Source of the DNA: Cristatella mucedo | Lineage: Eukaryota; Bryozoa; Phylactolaemata; Cristatellidae | Reading direction: 5' to 3' | Length of the DNA stretch: 50,060 nt | NCBI GenBank assembly: GCA_009760855.2 | Contig: WPIO01000421.1 | Location: 1-50,060, forward strand | Shown here: piece after piece, positions 12,501-25,764 of the stretch | Numbering within the stretch: the first letter of the stretch is position 1 | How the letters are laid out: every line of letters begins with the position of its first letter | Notes under the pieces: model-generated | The model's input: only the letters and a program-made list of their open reading frames with translations | Database searches by the model: none | Told to the model about the DNA's origin: nothing | Program-made: the position numbers and the translations under genes

Positions 12501-15500
12501 AAATATCTAGAAAGTTCAAATCTGCATGTCGGAGCGTGTGCTGGCTGGCAGCAGAGTGCTGCACCATGTTTAAAGCATTTCGCACGTAAATAACACGTTT
12601 CGCACGAGTTCGCAGCAGATCGCGGAATATGTAGAAACTTCAAATCTAAATTTCGGAGCGTGCGCTGGCTGGCAGCAGAGTGCTGTACCATGTTTAAAGC
12701 ATTTCGCACGTAAATAACACATTTCGCACGAGTTCGCAGCAGATCGCGGAATATGTAGAAACTTCAAATCTACATATCGGAGCGTGCGCTGGCTGGCAGC
12801 AGAGTGCTGCACCCTTGTTTAAAGCATTTCGCACGTAAATAACACATTTCGCACGAGTTCGCAGCAGATCGCGGAATATGTAGAAAAGTTCGAATCGCAT
12901 ATCGGAGCGTTGGCTGGCTGGCAGCAGAGTGCTGCACCATGTTTAAAGCATTTCGCACGTAAATAACACATTTCGCACGAGTTTCAGCAGCTCGCGGAAT
13001 ATGTAGAAACGTCACATCTACGTGTCGGAGCGTGTGCTGGCTGGCAGCAGAGTGCTGCACCATGTTTAAAGCATTTCGCACGTAAATAATACATTTCACA
13101 CGGGTTCGCGGCAGATCGCGGAATATCTAGAAACTTCAAATCTGCATATCGGAGCGTGTGCTGGCTGGCAGCAGAGTGCTGCACCATGTTTAAAGCATTT
13201 CGCACGTAAATAACACGTTTCGCACGAGTTCGCAGCAGATCGCGGAATATGTAGAAACTTCAAATCTACATATCGGAGCGTGCGCTGGCTGGCAGCAGAG
13301 TGCTGCACCATGTTTAAAGCATTTCGCACGTAAATAACACGTTTCGCACGAGTTCGCAGCAGATCGCGGAAATATGTAGAAACTTCAAATCTACATTCGG
13401 AGCGTGTGCTGGCTGGCAGCAGAGTGCTGCACCTTGTTTAAAGCATTTCGCACGTAAATAACACGTTTCGCACGAGTTCGCAGCAGATCGCGGAATATGT
13501 AGAAACTTGAAATCTACATTTCGGAGCGTGCGCTGGCTGGCAGCAGAGTGCTGCACCTTGTTTAAAGCATTTCGCACGTAAATAACACGTTTCGCACGAG
13601 TTCGCAGCAGATCGCGGAATATGTAGAAACTTCGAATCTACATATCGGAGCGTGTGCTGGCTGGCAGCAGAGTGCTGCACCATGTTTAAAGCATTTCGCA
13701 CGTAAATAACACATTTCGCACGAGTTCGCAGCAGATCGCGGAATATGTAGAAACTTCGAATCTACATATCGGAGCGTGTGCTGGCTGGCAGCAGAGTGCT
13801 GCACCATGTTTAAAGCATTTCGCACGTAAATAACACGTTTCGCACGAGTTCGCAGCAGATCGCGGAATATGTAGAAACTTCAAATCTACATTTCGGAGCG
13901 TGCGCTGGCTGGCAGCAGAGTGCTGTATCTTGTTTAAAGCATTTCGCACGTAAATAACACGTTTCGCACGAGTTCGCAGCAGATCGCGGAATATGTAGAA
14001 ACTTTAAATCTACATATCGGAGCGTGCGCTGGCTGGCAGCAGAGTGCTGCACCATGTTTAAAGCATTTCGCACGTAAATAACACGTTTCGCACGAGTTCG
14101 CAGCAGATCGCGGAATATGTAGAAACTTCAAATCTACATGTCGGAGCGTGTGCTGGCTGGCAGCAGAGTGCTGCACCTTGTTTAAAGCATTTCGCACGTA
14201 AATAACACATTTTGCACTAGTTCGCAGCAGATCGCGGAATATGTAGAAACTTCAAATCTACATTTCGGAGCGTGTGCTGGCTGGCAGCAGAGTGCTTCAC
14301 CTTTTTAAAAGCATTTCGCAAGTAAATAACACGTTTCGCACGAGTTCACAGCAGATCGCGGAATATGTAGAAACCTCGAATCTACATATCGGAGCGTGTG
14401 CTGGCTGGCAGCAGAGTGCTGCACCATGTTTAAAGCATTTCGCACGTAAATAACACGTTTCGCACGAGTTCGCAGCAGATCGCGGAATATGTAGAAACTT
14501 CGAATCTACATATCGGAGCGTGTGCTGGCTGGCAGCAGAGTGCTGCACCATGTTTAAAGCATTTCGCACGTAAATAACACGTTTCGCACAAGTTCGCAGC
14601 AGATCGCGGAATATGTAGAAACTTCAAATCTACATTTAGGAGCGTGCGCTGGCTGGCAGAGCAGAGTGCTGCACCTTGTTTTGAGCATTTCGCACTCGAA
14701 ATAATACATTTCGCACGAGTTTGCAGCAGATCGCTAAATATCTAGAAAGTTCAAATCTGCATGTCGGAGCGTGCTGCTGGCTGGCAGCAGAGTGATGCAC
14801 CATGTTTAAAGCAGTTCGCACGTAAATAACACGTTTCGCACGAGTTCGCAGCAGATCGCGGAATATGTAGAAACTTCGAATCTACATATCGGAGCGTGCG
14901 CTGGCTGGCAGCAGAGTGCTGCACCATGTTTAAAGCATTTCGCACGTAAATAACACGTTTCGCACGAGTTCGCAGGAGATCGCGGAATATGGTAAAACTT
15001 CAAATCTACATTTCAGAGCGTGTGCTGGCTGGCAGCAGAGTGCTGCACCTTATTTTGAGCATTTCGCACTCGAATAACACATTTCGCACGAGTTCGCAGC
15101 AGATCGCGGAATATCTAGAAAGTTCAAATCTGCATGTCGGAGCGTGTGCTGGCTGGCAGCAGAGTGCTGCACCATGTTTAAAGCATTTCGCACGTAAATA
15201 ACACGTTTTTCGCACGAGTTCGCAGCAGATCGCGGAATATGTAGAAACTTCGAATCTACATATCGGAGCGTGCGCTGGCTGGCAGCAGAGTGCTGCACCA
15301 TGTTTAAAGCATTTCGCACGTAAATAACACGTTTCGCACGAGTTCGCAGCAGATCGCGGAATATGTAGAAACTTCGAATCTACATATCGGAGCGTGTGCT
15401 GGCTGGCAGCAGAGTGCTGCACCATGTTTAAAGCATTTCGCACGTAAATAACACGTTTCGCACGAGTTCGCAGCAGATCGCGGAATATGTAGAAACTTCA

Positions 15501-17480
15501 AATCTACATATCGGAGCGTGCGCTGGCTGGCAGCAGAGTGCTGCACCATGTTTAAAGCATTTCGCACGTAAATAACACATTTCGCACGAGTTCGCAGCAG
15601 ATCGCGGAATATGTAGAAAGTTCAAATCTGCATGTCGGAGCGTGTGCTGGCTGGCAGCAGAGTGCTGCACCATGTTTAAAGCATTTCGCACGTAAATAAC
15701 ACGTTTCGCACAAGTTCGCAGCAGATCGCGGAATATGGTAAAACTTCAAATCTACATTTCGGAGCGTGCGCTGGCTGGCAGCAGAGTGCTGCACCTCGTT
15801 TTGAGCATTTCGCACTCGAATAACTCATTTCGCACGAGTTCGCAGCAAATCGCGGAATATCTAGAAAGTTCAAATCTGCATATCGGAGCGTGTACTGGCT
15901 GGCAGCAGAGTGCTGCACCTTGTTAAAAGCATTTCGCACGTAAATAACACGTTTCGCACGAGTTCGCAGCAGATCGCGGAATATGTAGAAACTTCAAATC
16001 TACATATCGGAGCGTGCGCTGGCTGGCAGCAGAGTGCTGCACCATGTTTAAAGCATTTCGCACGTAAATAACACGTTTCGCACGAGTTCGCAGCAGATCG
16101 CGGAATATGTAGAAACTTCAAATCTACATGTCGGAGCGTGTGCTGGCTGGCAGCAGAGTGCTGCACCTTGTTTTGAGCATTTCGCACTCGAATGACACAT
16201 TTCGCACAAGTTAGCAGCAGGTCAGGGAATTTCTAGAAAGTTCAAATCTGCATGTCGGAGCGTTAGCTAGCTGGAAGCAGAGTGCTGCACCATGTTTAAA
16301 GTATTTCGCACGTAAATAACACGTTTCGCACGAGTTCGCAGCAGATCGCGGAATATGTAGAAACTTCGAATCTACATATCGGAGCGTGCGCTGGCTGGCA
16401 GCAGAGTGCTGCACCATGTTTAAAGCATTTCGCACGTAAATAACACGTTTCGCACGAGTTCGCAGCAGATCGCGGAATATGTAGAAACTTCGAATCTACA
16501 TATCGGAGCGTGCGCTGGCTGGCAGCAGAGTGCTGCACCAGTTGTTTAAAGCATTTCGCACGTAAATAACACGTTTTGCACGAGTTCGCAGCAGATCGCG
16601 GAATATGTAGAAACTTCGAATCTACATATCGGAGCGTGCGCTGGCTGGCAGCAGAGTGCTGCACCATGTTTAAAGCATTTCGCACGTAAATAACACATTT
16701 CGCACGAGTTCGCAGCAGATCGCGGAATATGTAGAAAACATCAAATCTACATATCGGAGCGTGTGCTGGCTGGCAGCAGAGTGCTGCACCATGTTTAAAG
16801 CATTTCGCACGTAAATAAAACGTTTCGCACAAAGTTCGCAGCAGATCGCGGAATATGTAGAAACTTCGAATCTACATATCGGAGCGTGCGCTGGCTGGCA
16901 GAAAAGTGCTGCACCTTGTTTTGAGCATTTCGCACTCGAATAATACATTTCGCACGAGTTTTCAGCAGATCGCGGAATATGTAGAAAGTTCAAATCTACA
17001 TGTCGGAGCGTGCGCTGGCTGGCAGCAGAGTGCTGTACCATGTTTAAAGCATTTCGCACGTAAAAAACACGTTTCGCACGAGTTCGCAGCAGATCGCGGA
17101 ATATGTAGAAACTTCGAATCTACATATCGGAGCGTGCGCTGGCTGGCAGCAGAGTGCTGCACCATGTTTAAAGCATTTCGCACGTAAATAACACGTTTCG
17201 CACGAGTTCGCAGCAGATCGCGGAATATCTAGAAAGTTAAAATCTGCATGTCGGAGCGTGTGCTGGCTGGCAGCAGAGTGCTGCACCATGTTTAAAGCAT
17301 TTCGCACGTAAATAACACGTTTCGCACGAGTTCGCAGCAGATCGCGGAATATGTAGAAACTTCAAATCTACATTTCGGAGCGTGCGCTGGCTGGCAGCAG
17401 AGTGCTGCACCTTGTTTTGAGCATTTCGCACTCGAATAACACATTTCGCACGAGTTCGCAGCAGATCGCGGAATATCTAG

Positions 17481-20400
17481 AAAGTTTAAATCTGCGTTTC
17501 GTAGCGTGTGCTGGCTGGCAGCAGAGTGCTGCACCATGTATAAAGCATTTCGCACGTAAATAACACGTTTCGCACAATTTCGCAGCCGTTAGCGGAATAT
17601 GTAGAAACTGAAAGTCTACATATCGAAGCGTGGGCTGGCTGGCAGCAGAGTGATGCACCATGTTTAAAGCATTTCGCACGTAAATAACACGTTTCGCACG
17701 AGTTCGCAGGAGATCGGGGAATATGTAGAAACTTCGAATCTACATATCGGAGCGTGTGCTGGCTGGCAGCAGAGTGCTGCACCATGTTTAAAGCATTTCG
17801 CACGTAAATAACACGTTTCGCACGAGTTCGCAGCAGATCGCGGAATATGTAGAAACATCGAATGTACATATCGGAGCTTGCACTGGCTGGCAGCAAAGTG
17901 CTGCACCATGTTTAAAGCATGTCGCACGAAATAACATGTTTCGCACAAGTTCGCAGCAGATCACGGAATATGTAGAAACTTCAAATCTACATTTAGGAGC
18001 GTGAGCTGGCTGCCAGAAGAGTGCTGCACCTTGTTTTGAGCATTTCGCACTCGAATAATACATTTCGCACGAGTATGCAGCAGATCGCTAAATATCTAGA
18101 AAGTTCAAATCTGCATGTCGGAGCGTGTGCTGGCTGGCAGCAGAGTGATGCACCATGTTTAAAGCATTTCGCACGTAAATAACACGTTTTGCACGAGTTC
18201 GCAGCAGATCGCGGAATATGTAGAAACTTCGAATCTACATATCGGAGCGTGAGCAGGCTGGCAGAAGAGTGCTGCACCTTGTTTAAAGCATTTCGCACGT
18301 AAATAACACGTTTCGCACAAGTTCGCAGGAGATCGCGGAATATGGTAAAACTTCAAATCTACATTTTAGAGCGTGCTCTGGCTGGCAGCAGAGTGCTGTA
18401 CCTTGTTTTGAGCATTTCGGACTCGAATAACACATTTCGCACGAGTTCGCAGCAGATCGCGGAATATCTAGAAAGTTCAAATCTGCATGTCGGAGCGTGT
18501 GCTGGCTGGCAGCAAAGTGATGCACCATGTTTAAAGCATTTCGCACGTAAATAACACGTTTTGCACGAGTTCGCAGCAGATCGCGGAATATGTAGAAACA
18601 TCGAATCTACATATCGGAGCGTGTGCTGGCTGGCAGCAGAGTGCTGCACCATGTTTAAAGCATTTCACACGTAAATAACACGTTTCGCGGAAGTTCGCAG
18701 CAGCTCGCGGAATATGTAGAAACTTCAAATCCACATTTAGGAGCGTGCGATGGCTGGCAGCAGACTGCTGCACCTTGTTTTGAGCATTTCGCACTCAAAT
18801 AACACATTTCGCACGAGTTCGCAGGAGATCGCGGAATATCTAGAAAGTTTAAATCTGCGTTTCGTAGCGTGTGCTGGCTGGCAGCAGAGTGCTGCACCAT
18901 GTATAAAGCATTTCGCACGTAAATAACACGTTTCGCACAATTTCGCAGCCGATCGCGGAATATGTAGAAACTGAAAGTCTACATATCGAAGCGTGGGCTG
19001 GCTGGCAGCAGAGTGATGCACCATGTTTAAAGCATTTCGCACGTAAATAACACGTCTCGCACAAAATCGCAGCAGATCACGGAATATGTGAAAACTTCAA
19101 ATCTACATTTAGGAGCGTGCGCTGGCTGGCAGAAAAGTGCTGCACCTTGTTTTGAGCATTGAGCTGGCTAGCAGCAGAGTGCTGTACCATGTTTAAAGCA
19201 TTTCGCACGTAAATAACACATTTCGCACAAGTTCGCAGGAGATCGCGAAATATGGTAAAACTTCAATTCTACATTTCAGAGCGTGCTCTGGCTAGCAGCA
19301 GAGTGCTGTACCTTGTTTTGAGCATTTCGGACTCGAATAACACATTTCGCACGAGTTCGCAGCAGATAGCGGAATATCTAGAAACTTCATATCTGCATGA
19401 CGGAGCGTGGGCTGGCTAGCAGCAGACTGCTGCACCACGTTTAAAGCACTTTGGGCGTAAATAACACGTTTCGCACGAGTTCGCAGCAGATTGCTGAATA
19501 TGTAGAAACTTTAAATCTGCATGTCGGAGCGTGCACTTGCTGGCAGCAGTGTGCTGCACCTTGTTTAAAGCATTTCGCACGTAAATAACACGTTTTGCAC
19601 GAGTTCGCAGGAGATCGCGGAAAATGTAGAAACTTCGAATCTACATATAGGAGCGTGTGCTGGCTGGCAGCAGAGTGCTGCACCATGTTTAAAGCATTTC
19701 GCACGTAAATAACGCGTTTCGCACGGGTTCGTAGCAGATCGCGGAATATGTAGAAACTTCAAATCTACATTTAGGAGCATGCACTGGCTGGAAGCAGAGT
19801 GCTGCACCTTGTTTTGAGATTTCGCACTCGAATGACACATTTCGCACGAGTTCGCAGCAGATCGCTAAATATCTAGAAAGTTCAAATCTGCATGTCGGAG
19901 CGTGTGCTGGCTGGCAGCAAAGTGATGCACCATGTTTAAAGCATTTCGCACGTAAATAACACGTTTTGCACGAGTTTGCAGCAGATTCCGGAATATGTAG
20001 AAACTTCGAATCTACATATCGGAGCGTGAGCAGGCTGGCAGAAGAGTGCTGCACCTTGTTTAAAGCATTTCGCACGTAAATAACACGTTTCGCACAAGTT
20101 CGCAGGAGATCGCGGAATATGGTAAAACTTCAAATCTACATTTTAGAGCGTGCTCTGGCTGGCAGCAGACTGCTGCACCTTGTTTTGAGCATTTCGCACT
20201 CGAATAACACATTTCGCACGAGTTCGCAGGAGATCGCGGAATATCTAGAAAGTTTAAATCTGCGTTTCGTAGCGTGTGCTGGCTGGCAGCAGAGTGCTGC
20301 ACCATGTATAAAGCATTTCGCACGTAAATAACACGTTTCGCACAATTTCGTAGCCGATCGCGGAATATGTAGAAACTGAAAGTCTACATATCGAAGCGTG

Positions 20401-21100
20401 TGCTGGCTGGCAGCAGAGTGCTGTACCATGTTTAAAGCATTTCGCACGTAAATAACACGTTTCGCACAAGTTCGCAGGAGATCGCGGAATATGGTAAAAC
20501 TTCAAATCTACATTTCAGAGCGTGCTCTGGCTGGCAGCAGAGTGCTGTACCTTGTTTTGAGCATTTCGGACTCGAATAACACATTTCGCACGAGGTCGCA
20601 GCAGATCGCCGAATATCTAGAAACTTCATATCTGCATGTCGGAGCGTGCACTTGCTGGCAGCAGTGTGCTGCACCTTGTTTAAAGCATTTCGCACGTAAA
20701 TAACACGTTTTGCACGAGTTCTCAGCAGATCGCGGAATATGTAGAAAGTTCAAATCTGCATGTCGGAGCGTGTGCTGGCTGGCAGCAGAGTGCTGCACCT
20801 TGTTTTGAGATTTCGCACTCGAATAACACATTTCGCACGAGTTCGCAGCAGATCGCTAAATATCTAGAAAGTTCAAATCTGCATGTCGGAGCGTGTGCTG
20901 GCTGGCAGCAGAGTGATGCACCATGTTTAAAGCATTTCGCACGTAAATAACACGTTTCGCACGAATTCGCATGAGATCGCGGAATATGTAGAAACATCGA
21001 ATCTACATATCGGAGCGTGCACTGGCTGGCAGCAGAGTGCTGCACCTAGTTTAAAGCATTTCGCACGTAAATAACACGTTTCGCACTACTTCGCAGCAGA
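17481..21100. repeat. Long segmental duplication within array, copy 1
   Basis: The order of rare variants matches 34350-38700: GCGTTTCGTAGCG, CAGCCGTTAGCGG, GATCGGGGAATATG, GTGAGCTGGCTGCCAGAAG with CGAGTATGCAGC (about 18000-18075), GCGAAATATGGTAAAAC (about 19247), GCACTTTGGGCG, GATTCCGGAATATG (19986), CGAGGTCGCAGCAGATCGCC (about 20592) and CACCTAGTTTAAAGC (about 21042). The copy has a private 82-bp deletion near 19160. Confidence 0.85.
19154..19172. other. Internal deletion junction (82 bp lost)
   Basis: TTTTGAGCATT is followed directly by GAGCTGGCTAGCAG. The duplicate copy at 36021-36125 retains the intervening sequence, so this is a deletion in this copy after duplication. Confidence 0.88.
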
Positions 21101-21829
21101 TCGCGGAATATGTAGAAACTTCGAATCTACATATCGGAGCGTGAGCTGGCTGGCAGAAGAGTGCAGCACCATGTTTAATGCATTTCGCACGTAAATAACA
21201 CATTTCGCACGAGTTCGTAGCAGATTGCGGAATATGTAGAAACTTCGAATCTACATATCGGAGCGGGCACTGGCTGGCAGCAGAGTGCTGCACCTAGTTT
21301 AAAGCATTTCGCACGTAAATAACACGTTTCGCACTACTTCTTAGCAGATCGTGGAATATGTAGAAACTTCGAATGTACATATCGGAGCGTGCACTGGCTG
21401 GCAGCAGAGTGCTGTACCTTGTTTAAGGCATTTCGGACTGGAATAACACATTTCGCACGAGTTCGCAGCAGATCGCGGAATATCTAGAAACTTCATATCT
21501 GCATGTCGGAGCGTGCGCTGCCTAGCAGCAGACTGCTGCACCATGTTTAAAGCATTTCGCACGTAAATAACACGTTTCGAACGAGTTCGCAGCAGATCGC
21601 TGAATATGTAGAAACTTTAAATCTGCATGTTGGAGCACGCACTTGCTGGCAGCAGTGTGCTGCACCTTGTTTAAAGCATTTCGCACGTAAATAACACGTT
21701 TTTTTGCACGAGTTCGCAGCAGATCGCGGAATATCTAGAAAGTTCAAATCTGCATGTCGGAGCGTGTGCTTGCTTGCAGCAGAGTGCTGCACCATGTTTA
21801 AAGCATTTCGCACGTAAATAAAAAACACG

Positions 21830-22260
21830 TTTCAAACAACTTCGCAGCAGATCACGGAATATGTAGAAACTTTAAATCTACATATCGGAGCGTCCGCTGG
21901 CTGGCAGCAGAGTGCTGCACCTTGTTTCAATCATTTCGCACGTAAATAACACATTTGGCAGTAGTTCGCAGCAGATCGCTGAGTATCTACAAACTTCAAA
22001 TATGCATGTCGGAGCGTGAGCTGACTGGCAGCAGAGTGCTGCACGTTGTTTCAAGGATTTCGCACATCAATAACACATTTCGCACGACTTGCCAGCGGAT
22101 CACGGAATATCTAGAAAGTTCAAATCTGCATGTCGGAGCGTGTCCTGGCTTGCAGCAGAGTGCTGCACCATGTTTAAAGCATTTCGCACGTAAATAAAAC
22201 GTTTCGCACAAGTTCGCAGCAGATCGCACAATATGTAGAAACTTCAAATCCACATTTCGA
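21830..22260. repeat. Most diverged full-length units of the central array
   Basis: These units keep the 124-bp frame but carry many private changes, such as TTTCAAACAACTTCG, CATTTGGCAGTAG, GAGTATCTACAAAC, AATATGCATGTCGG, CACGTTGTTTCAAGG and CGACTTGCCAGCGG. A related set recurs at 49575-49760, and GAGTATCTACAAAC also at about 25760. Because the changes are shared between distant copies they are inherited variants and not read errors. Confidence 0.8.
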
Positions 22261-25200
22261 AGCGTGCGCTATCTGGCAGTAGAGTGCTGCACCTTATTTT
22301 AAGCATTTCGCACTCGAATAACACATTTCGCACGAGTTCGCAGCAGATCGTGGAATATCTAGAAAGGTAAAATCTGCATGTCGGAGCATGTGCTGGCTGG
22401 CAGCAAAGTGCTGCACCATGTTTAAAGTATTTTGCACGTAAATAACACGTTTCGCACGAGTTCGCAGGAGATCGCGGAATATGTAGAAACTTCGAATCTA
22501 CATATAGGAGCGTGTGCTGGCTGGCAGCATAGTGCTGCACCATGTTTAAAGCATTTCGCACGTAAATAACACGTTTCGCACGAGTTCGTAGCAGATCTCA
22601 GAATATGTAGAAACTTCAAATCTACATTTAGGAGCGTGTGCTGGCTGGCAGCAGAGTGCTGCACCTTGTTTTGAGCATTTAGCACTCGAATAACACATTT
22701 CGCACGAGTTTGCAGCAGATCGCTAAATATCTAGAAACTTCGAATCTGCATGTCGGAGCATGAGCTGGCTGGCAGTAAAGTGCTGCACCTTGTTTTAAGC
22801 ATTTCGCACTCAAATAACACATTTCGCACGAGTTCGCAGCAAATCGCGGAATATCAAGAAACTTCATATCTGCAAGTCGGAGCGTCCGCTGGCTGACAGC
22901 AGAGTGCTGCACCTTGTTTAAAGCATTTCGCTTGTAAATAACACGTTTCGCACGTGTTCGCAGCAGATCGCGGAATATCTAGAAAGTTTAAATCTGCGTT
23001 TCGTAGCGTGTGCTGGCTGGCAGCAGAGTGCTGCACCATGTATAAAGCATTTCGCACGTAAATAACACGTTTCGCACAATTTCGCAGCCGTTAGCGTAAT
23101 ATGTAGAAACTGAAAGTCTACATATCGAAGCGTGGGCTGGCTGGCAGCAGAGTGATGCACCATGTTTAAAGCATTTCGCACGTAAATAACACGTTTCGCA
23201 CGAGTTCGCAGGAGATCGGGGAATATGTAGAAACTTCGACTCTACATATAGGAGCGTGTGCTGGCTGGCAGCAGAGTGCTGCACCATGTTTAAAGCATTT
23301 CGCGCGTAAATAACGCGTTTCACACGAGTTCGCAGCAGATCGCGGAATATGTAGAAATATCGAATCTACATATCGGAGCTTGCACTGGCTGGCAGCAAAG
23401 TGCTGCACCATGTTTAAAGCATTTCGCACGAAATAACACGTTTCGCACAAGTTCGCAGCAGATCACGGAATATGTAGAAACTTCAAATCTACATTTAGGA
23501 GCGTGCGCTGGCTGCCAGAAGAGTGCTGCACCTTGTTTTGAGCATTTCGCACTCGAATAATACATTTCGCACGAGTTTGCAGCAGATCGCTAAATATCTA
23601 GAAAGTTCAAATCTGCATGTCGGAGCGTGTGCTGGCTGGCAGCAGAGTGATGCACCATGTTTAAAGCATTTCGCACGTAAATAACACGTTTTGCACGAGT
23701 TCGCAGCAGATCGCGGAATATGTGGAAACTTCGAATCTACATATCGGAGCGTGAGCAGGCTGGCAGAAGAGTGCTGCACCTTGTTTAAAGCATTTCGCAC
23801 GTAAATAACACGTTTCACACAAGTTCGCAGGAGATTGCGGAATATGGTAAAACTTCAAATCTACATTTTAGAGCGTGCTCTGACTGGCAGCAGAGTGCTG
23901 TACCTTGTTTTGAGCATTTCGGACTCGAATAACACATTTCGCACGAGTTCGCAGCAGATCGCGGAATATCTAGAAACTTCATATCTGCATGTCGGAGCGT
24001 GCACTGGCTAGCAGCAGACTGCTGCACCACGTTTAAAGCACTTCGGGCGTAAATAACACGTTTCGCACGAGTTCGCAGCAGATCGCTGAATAAGTAGAAA
24101 CTTTAAATCTGCATGTCGGAGCGTGCACTTGCTGGCAGCAGTGTGCTGCACCTTGTTTAAAGCATTTCGCACGTAAATAACACGTTTTGCACGAGTTCGC
24201 AGGAGATCGCGGAAAATGTAGAAACTTCGAATCTACATATAGGAGCGTGTGCTGGCTGGCAGCAGAGTGCTGCACCATGTTTAAAGCATTTCGCACGTAA
24301 ATAACACGTTTTGCACGAGTTCGCAGGAGATCGCGGAAAATGTAGAAACTTCAAATCTACATTTAGGAGAATGCACTGGCTGGCAGCAGAGTGCTGCACC
24401 TTGTTTTGAGATTTCGCACTCGAATAACACATTTCGCACGAGTTCGCAGCAGATCGCTAAATATCTAGAAAGTTCAAATCTGCATGTCGGAGCGTGTGCT
24501 GGCTGGCAGCAAAGTGATGCACCATGTTTAAAGCATTTCGCACGTAAATAACACGTTTCGCACGAGTTCGCAGCAGATCGAGGAATATGTAGAAACATCG
24601 AATCTACATATCGGAGCATGCGCTGGCTGGCAGCAGAGTGCTGCACCACGTTTAAAGCACTTCGGGCGTAAATAACACGTTTCGCACGAGTTCGCAGCAG
24701 ATCGCGGAATATGTAGAAACTTCGAATCTACATATCGGAGCGTGCGCTGGCTGGCAGCAGAGTGCTGCACCATGTTTAAAGCATTTCGCACGTAAATAAC
24801 ACATTTCGCACGAGTTCGCAGCAGATCGCGGAATATGTAGAAACATCGAATCTACATATCGGAGCGTGTGCTGGCTGGCAGCAGAGTGCTGCACCATGTT
24901 TAAAGCATTTCACACGTAAATAACACGTTTCGCGGAAGTTCGCAGCAGCTCGCGGAATATGTAGAAACTTCAAATCCACATTTAGGAGCGTGCGATGGCT
25001 GGCAGCAGACTGCTGCACCTTGTTTTGAGCATTTCGCACTCGAATAACACATTTCGCACGAGTTCGCAGGAGATCGCGGAATATCTAGGATGTTTAAATC
25101 TGCGTTTCGTAGCGTGTGCTGGCTGGCAGCAGAGTGCTGCACCATGTATAAAGCATTTCGCACGTAAATAACACGTTTCGCACAATTTCGCAGCCGATCG

Positions 25201-25740
25201 CGGAATATGTAGAAACTGAAAGTCTACATATCGAAGCGTGGGCTGGCTGGCAGCATAGTGATGCACCATGTTTAAAGCATTTCGCACGTAAATAACACGT
25301 TTCGCACAAAATCGCAACAGATCACGGAATATGTAAAACTTAAAATCTACATTTAGGAGTGTGCGCTGGCTGGCAGAAAAGTGCTGCACCTTGTTTTGAG
25401 CATTTCGCACTCGAATAATACATTTCGCACGAGTTTGCAGCAGATCGCGGAATATCTAGAAAGTTTAAATCTACATATCGAAGCGTGCGCTGGCTAGCAG
25501 CATAGTGCTGTACCATGTTTAAAGCATTTCGCACGTAAATAACACGTTTCGCACAAGTTCGCAGGAGATCGCGGAATATGGTAAAACTTCAAATCTACAT
25601 TTCAGAGCGTGCTCTGTCTGGCAGCAGAGTGCTGTACCTTGTTTTGAGCATTTCGGACTCGAATAACACATTTCGCACGAGTTCGCAGCAGATCGCGGAA
25701 TATCTAGAAACTTCATATCTGCATGTCGGAGCGTGTGCTG

Positions 25741-25764
25741 GCTGGCAGCAGAGATCGCTGAGTA
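25741..25764. other. Internal deletion junction (62 bp lost)
   Basis: GGCTGGCAGCAGAG continues as ATCGCTGAG, joining the first GCAGCAG of the unit to the sequence that follows the second one. Landmarks at 25744 and 25806 are 62 bp apart. The two GCAGCAGA copies lie 64 bp apart in a normal unit, so recombination or slippage between them explains the loss almost exactly. Confidence 0.83.

Larger units (their letters stand above)
2941..17480. repeat. Mainly canonical satellite domain with scattered indels
   Basis: About 117 units, mostly type A. B-state markers lie at 5209, 6253, 9144, 11587, 12087, 14694, 15068, 15814, 16186, 16934 and 17430; they are sparse at first, then spaced at 3 or 6 units from 14694 on. 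Patches near 4140, 7080-7560, 8040-8900, 9230-9360 and 10010-10310 carry extra 1-3 bp indels, while 11400-17400 is much cleaner. A variant with GCACTACTTCGCAG in place of GCACGAGTTCGCAG occurs at 3484, 5903, 6596, 7227, 7353 and 9722. Five internal deletions lie in this domain and are listed separately. Confidence 0.85.
17481..25760. repeat. Diverged satellite domain 1 with AAB higher-order structure
   Basis: Units here carry linked private variants that are rare in the homogeneous domains: GCGTTTCGTAGCG (17494, 18857, 20262, 22996, 25102), GGTAAAACTTC (18344, 19254, 20121, 20493, 23846, 25580) and CATTTCGGACTCG in B segments. B markers lie at 18049, 18421, 18793, 19331, 19826, 20198, 20570, 20817, 21437, 22312, 22684, 22808, 23551, 23923, 24418, 25038, 25409 and 25657, often exactly 372 bp apart. 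The first two GCGTTTCGTAGCG copies are 1363 bp apart, about 11 units. The domain looks older and less homogenised than its flanks, but internally duplicated. Confidence 0.85.

Noticed and set aside
13562-13825. Serial 87-residue open frames on the minus strand, recurring every 124 bp through the window
   Set aside because: They are the same repeat read again and again. Because 124 is not a multiple of three, each frame passes into another frame in the next unit and ends at the same stop. The translations overlap one another, have no ribosome or splice context and no recognisable domain.
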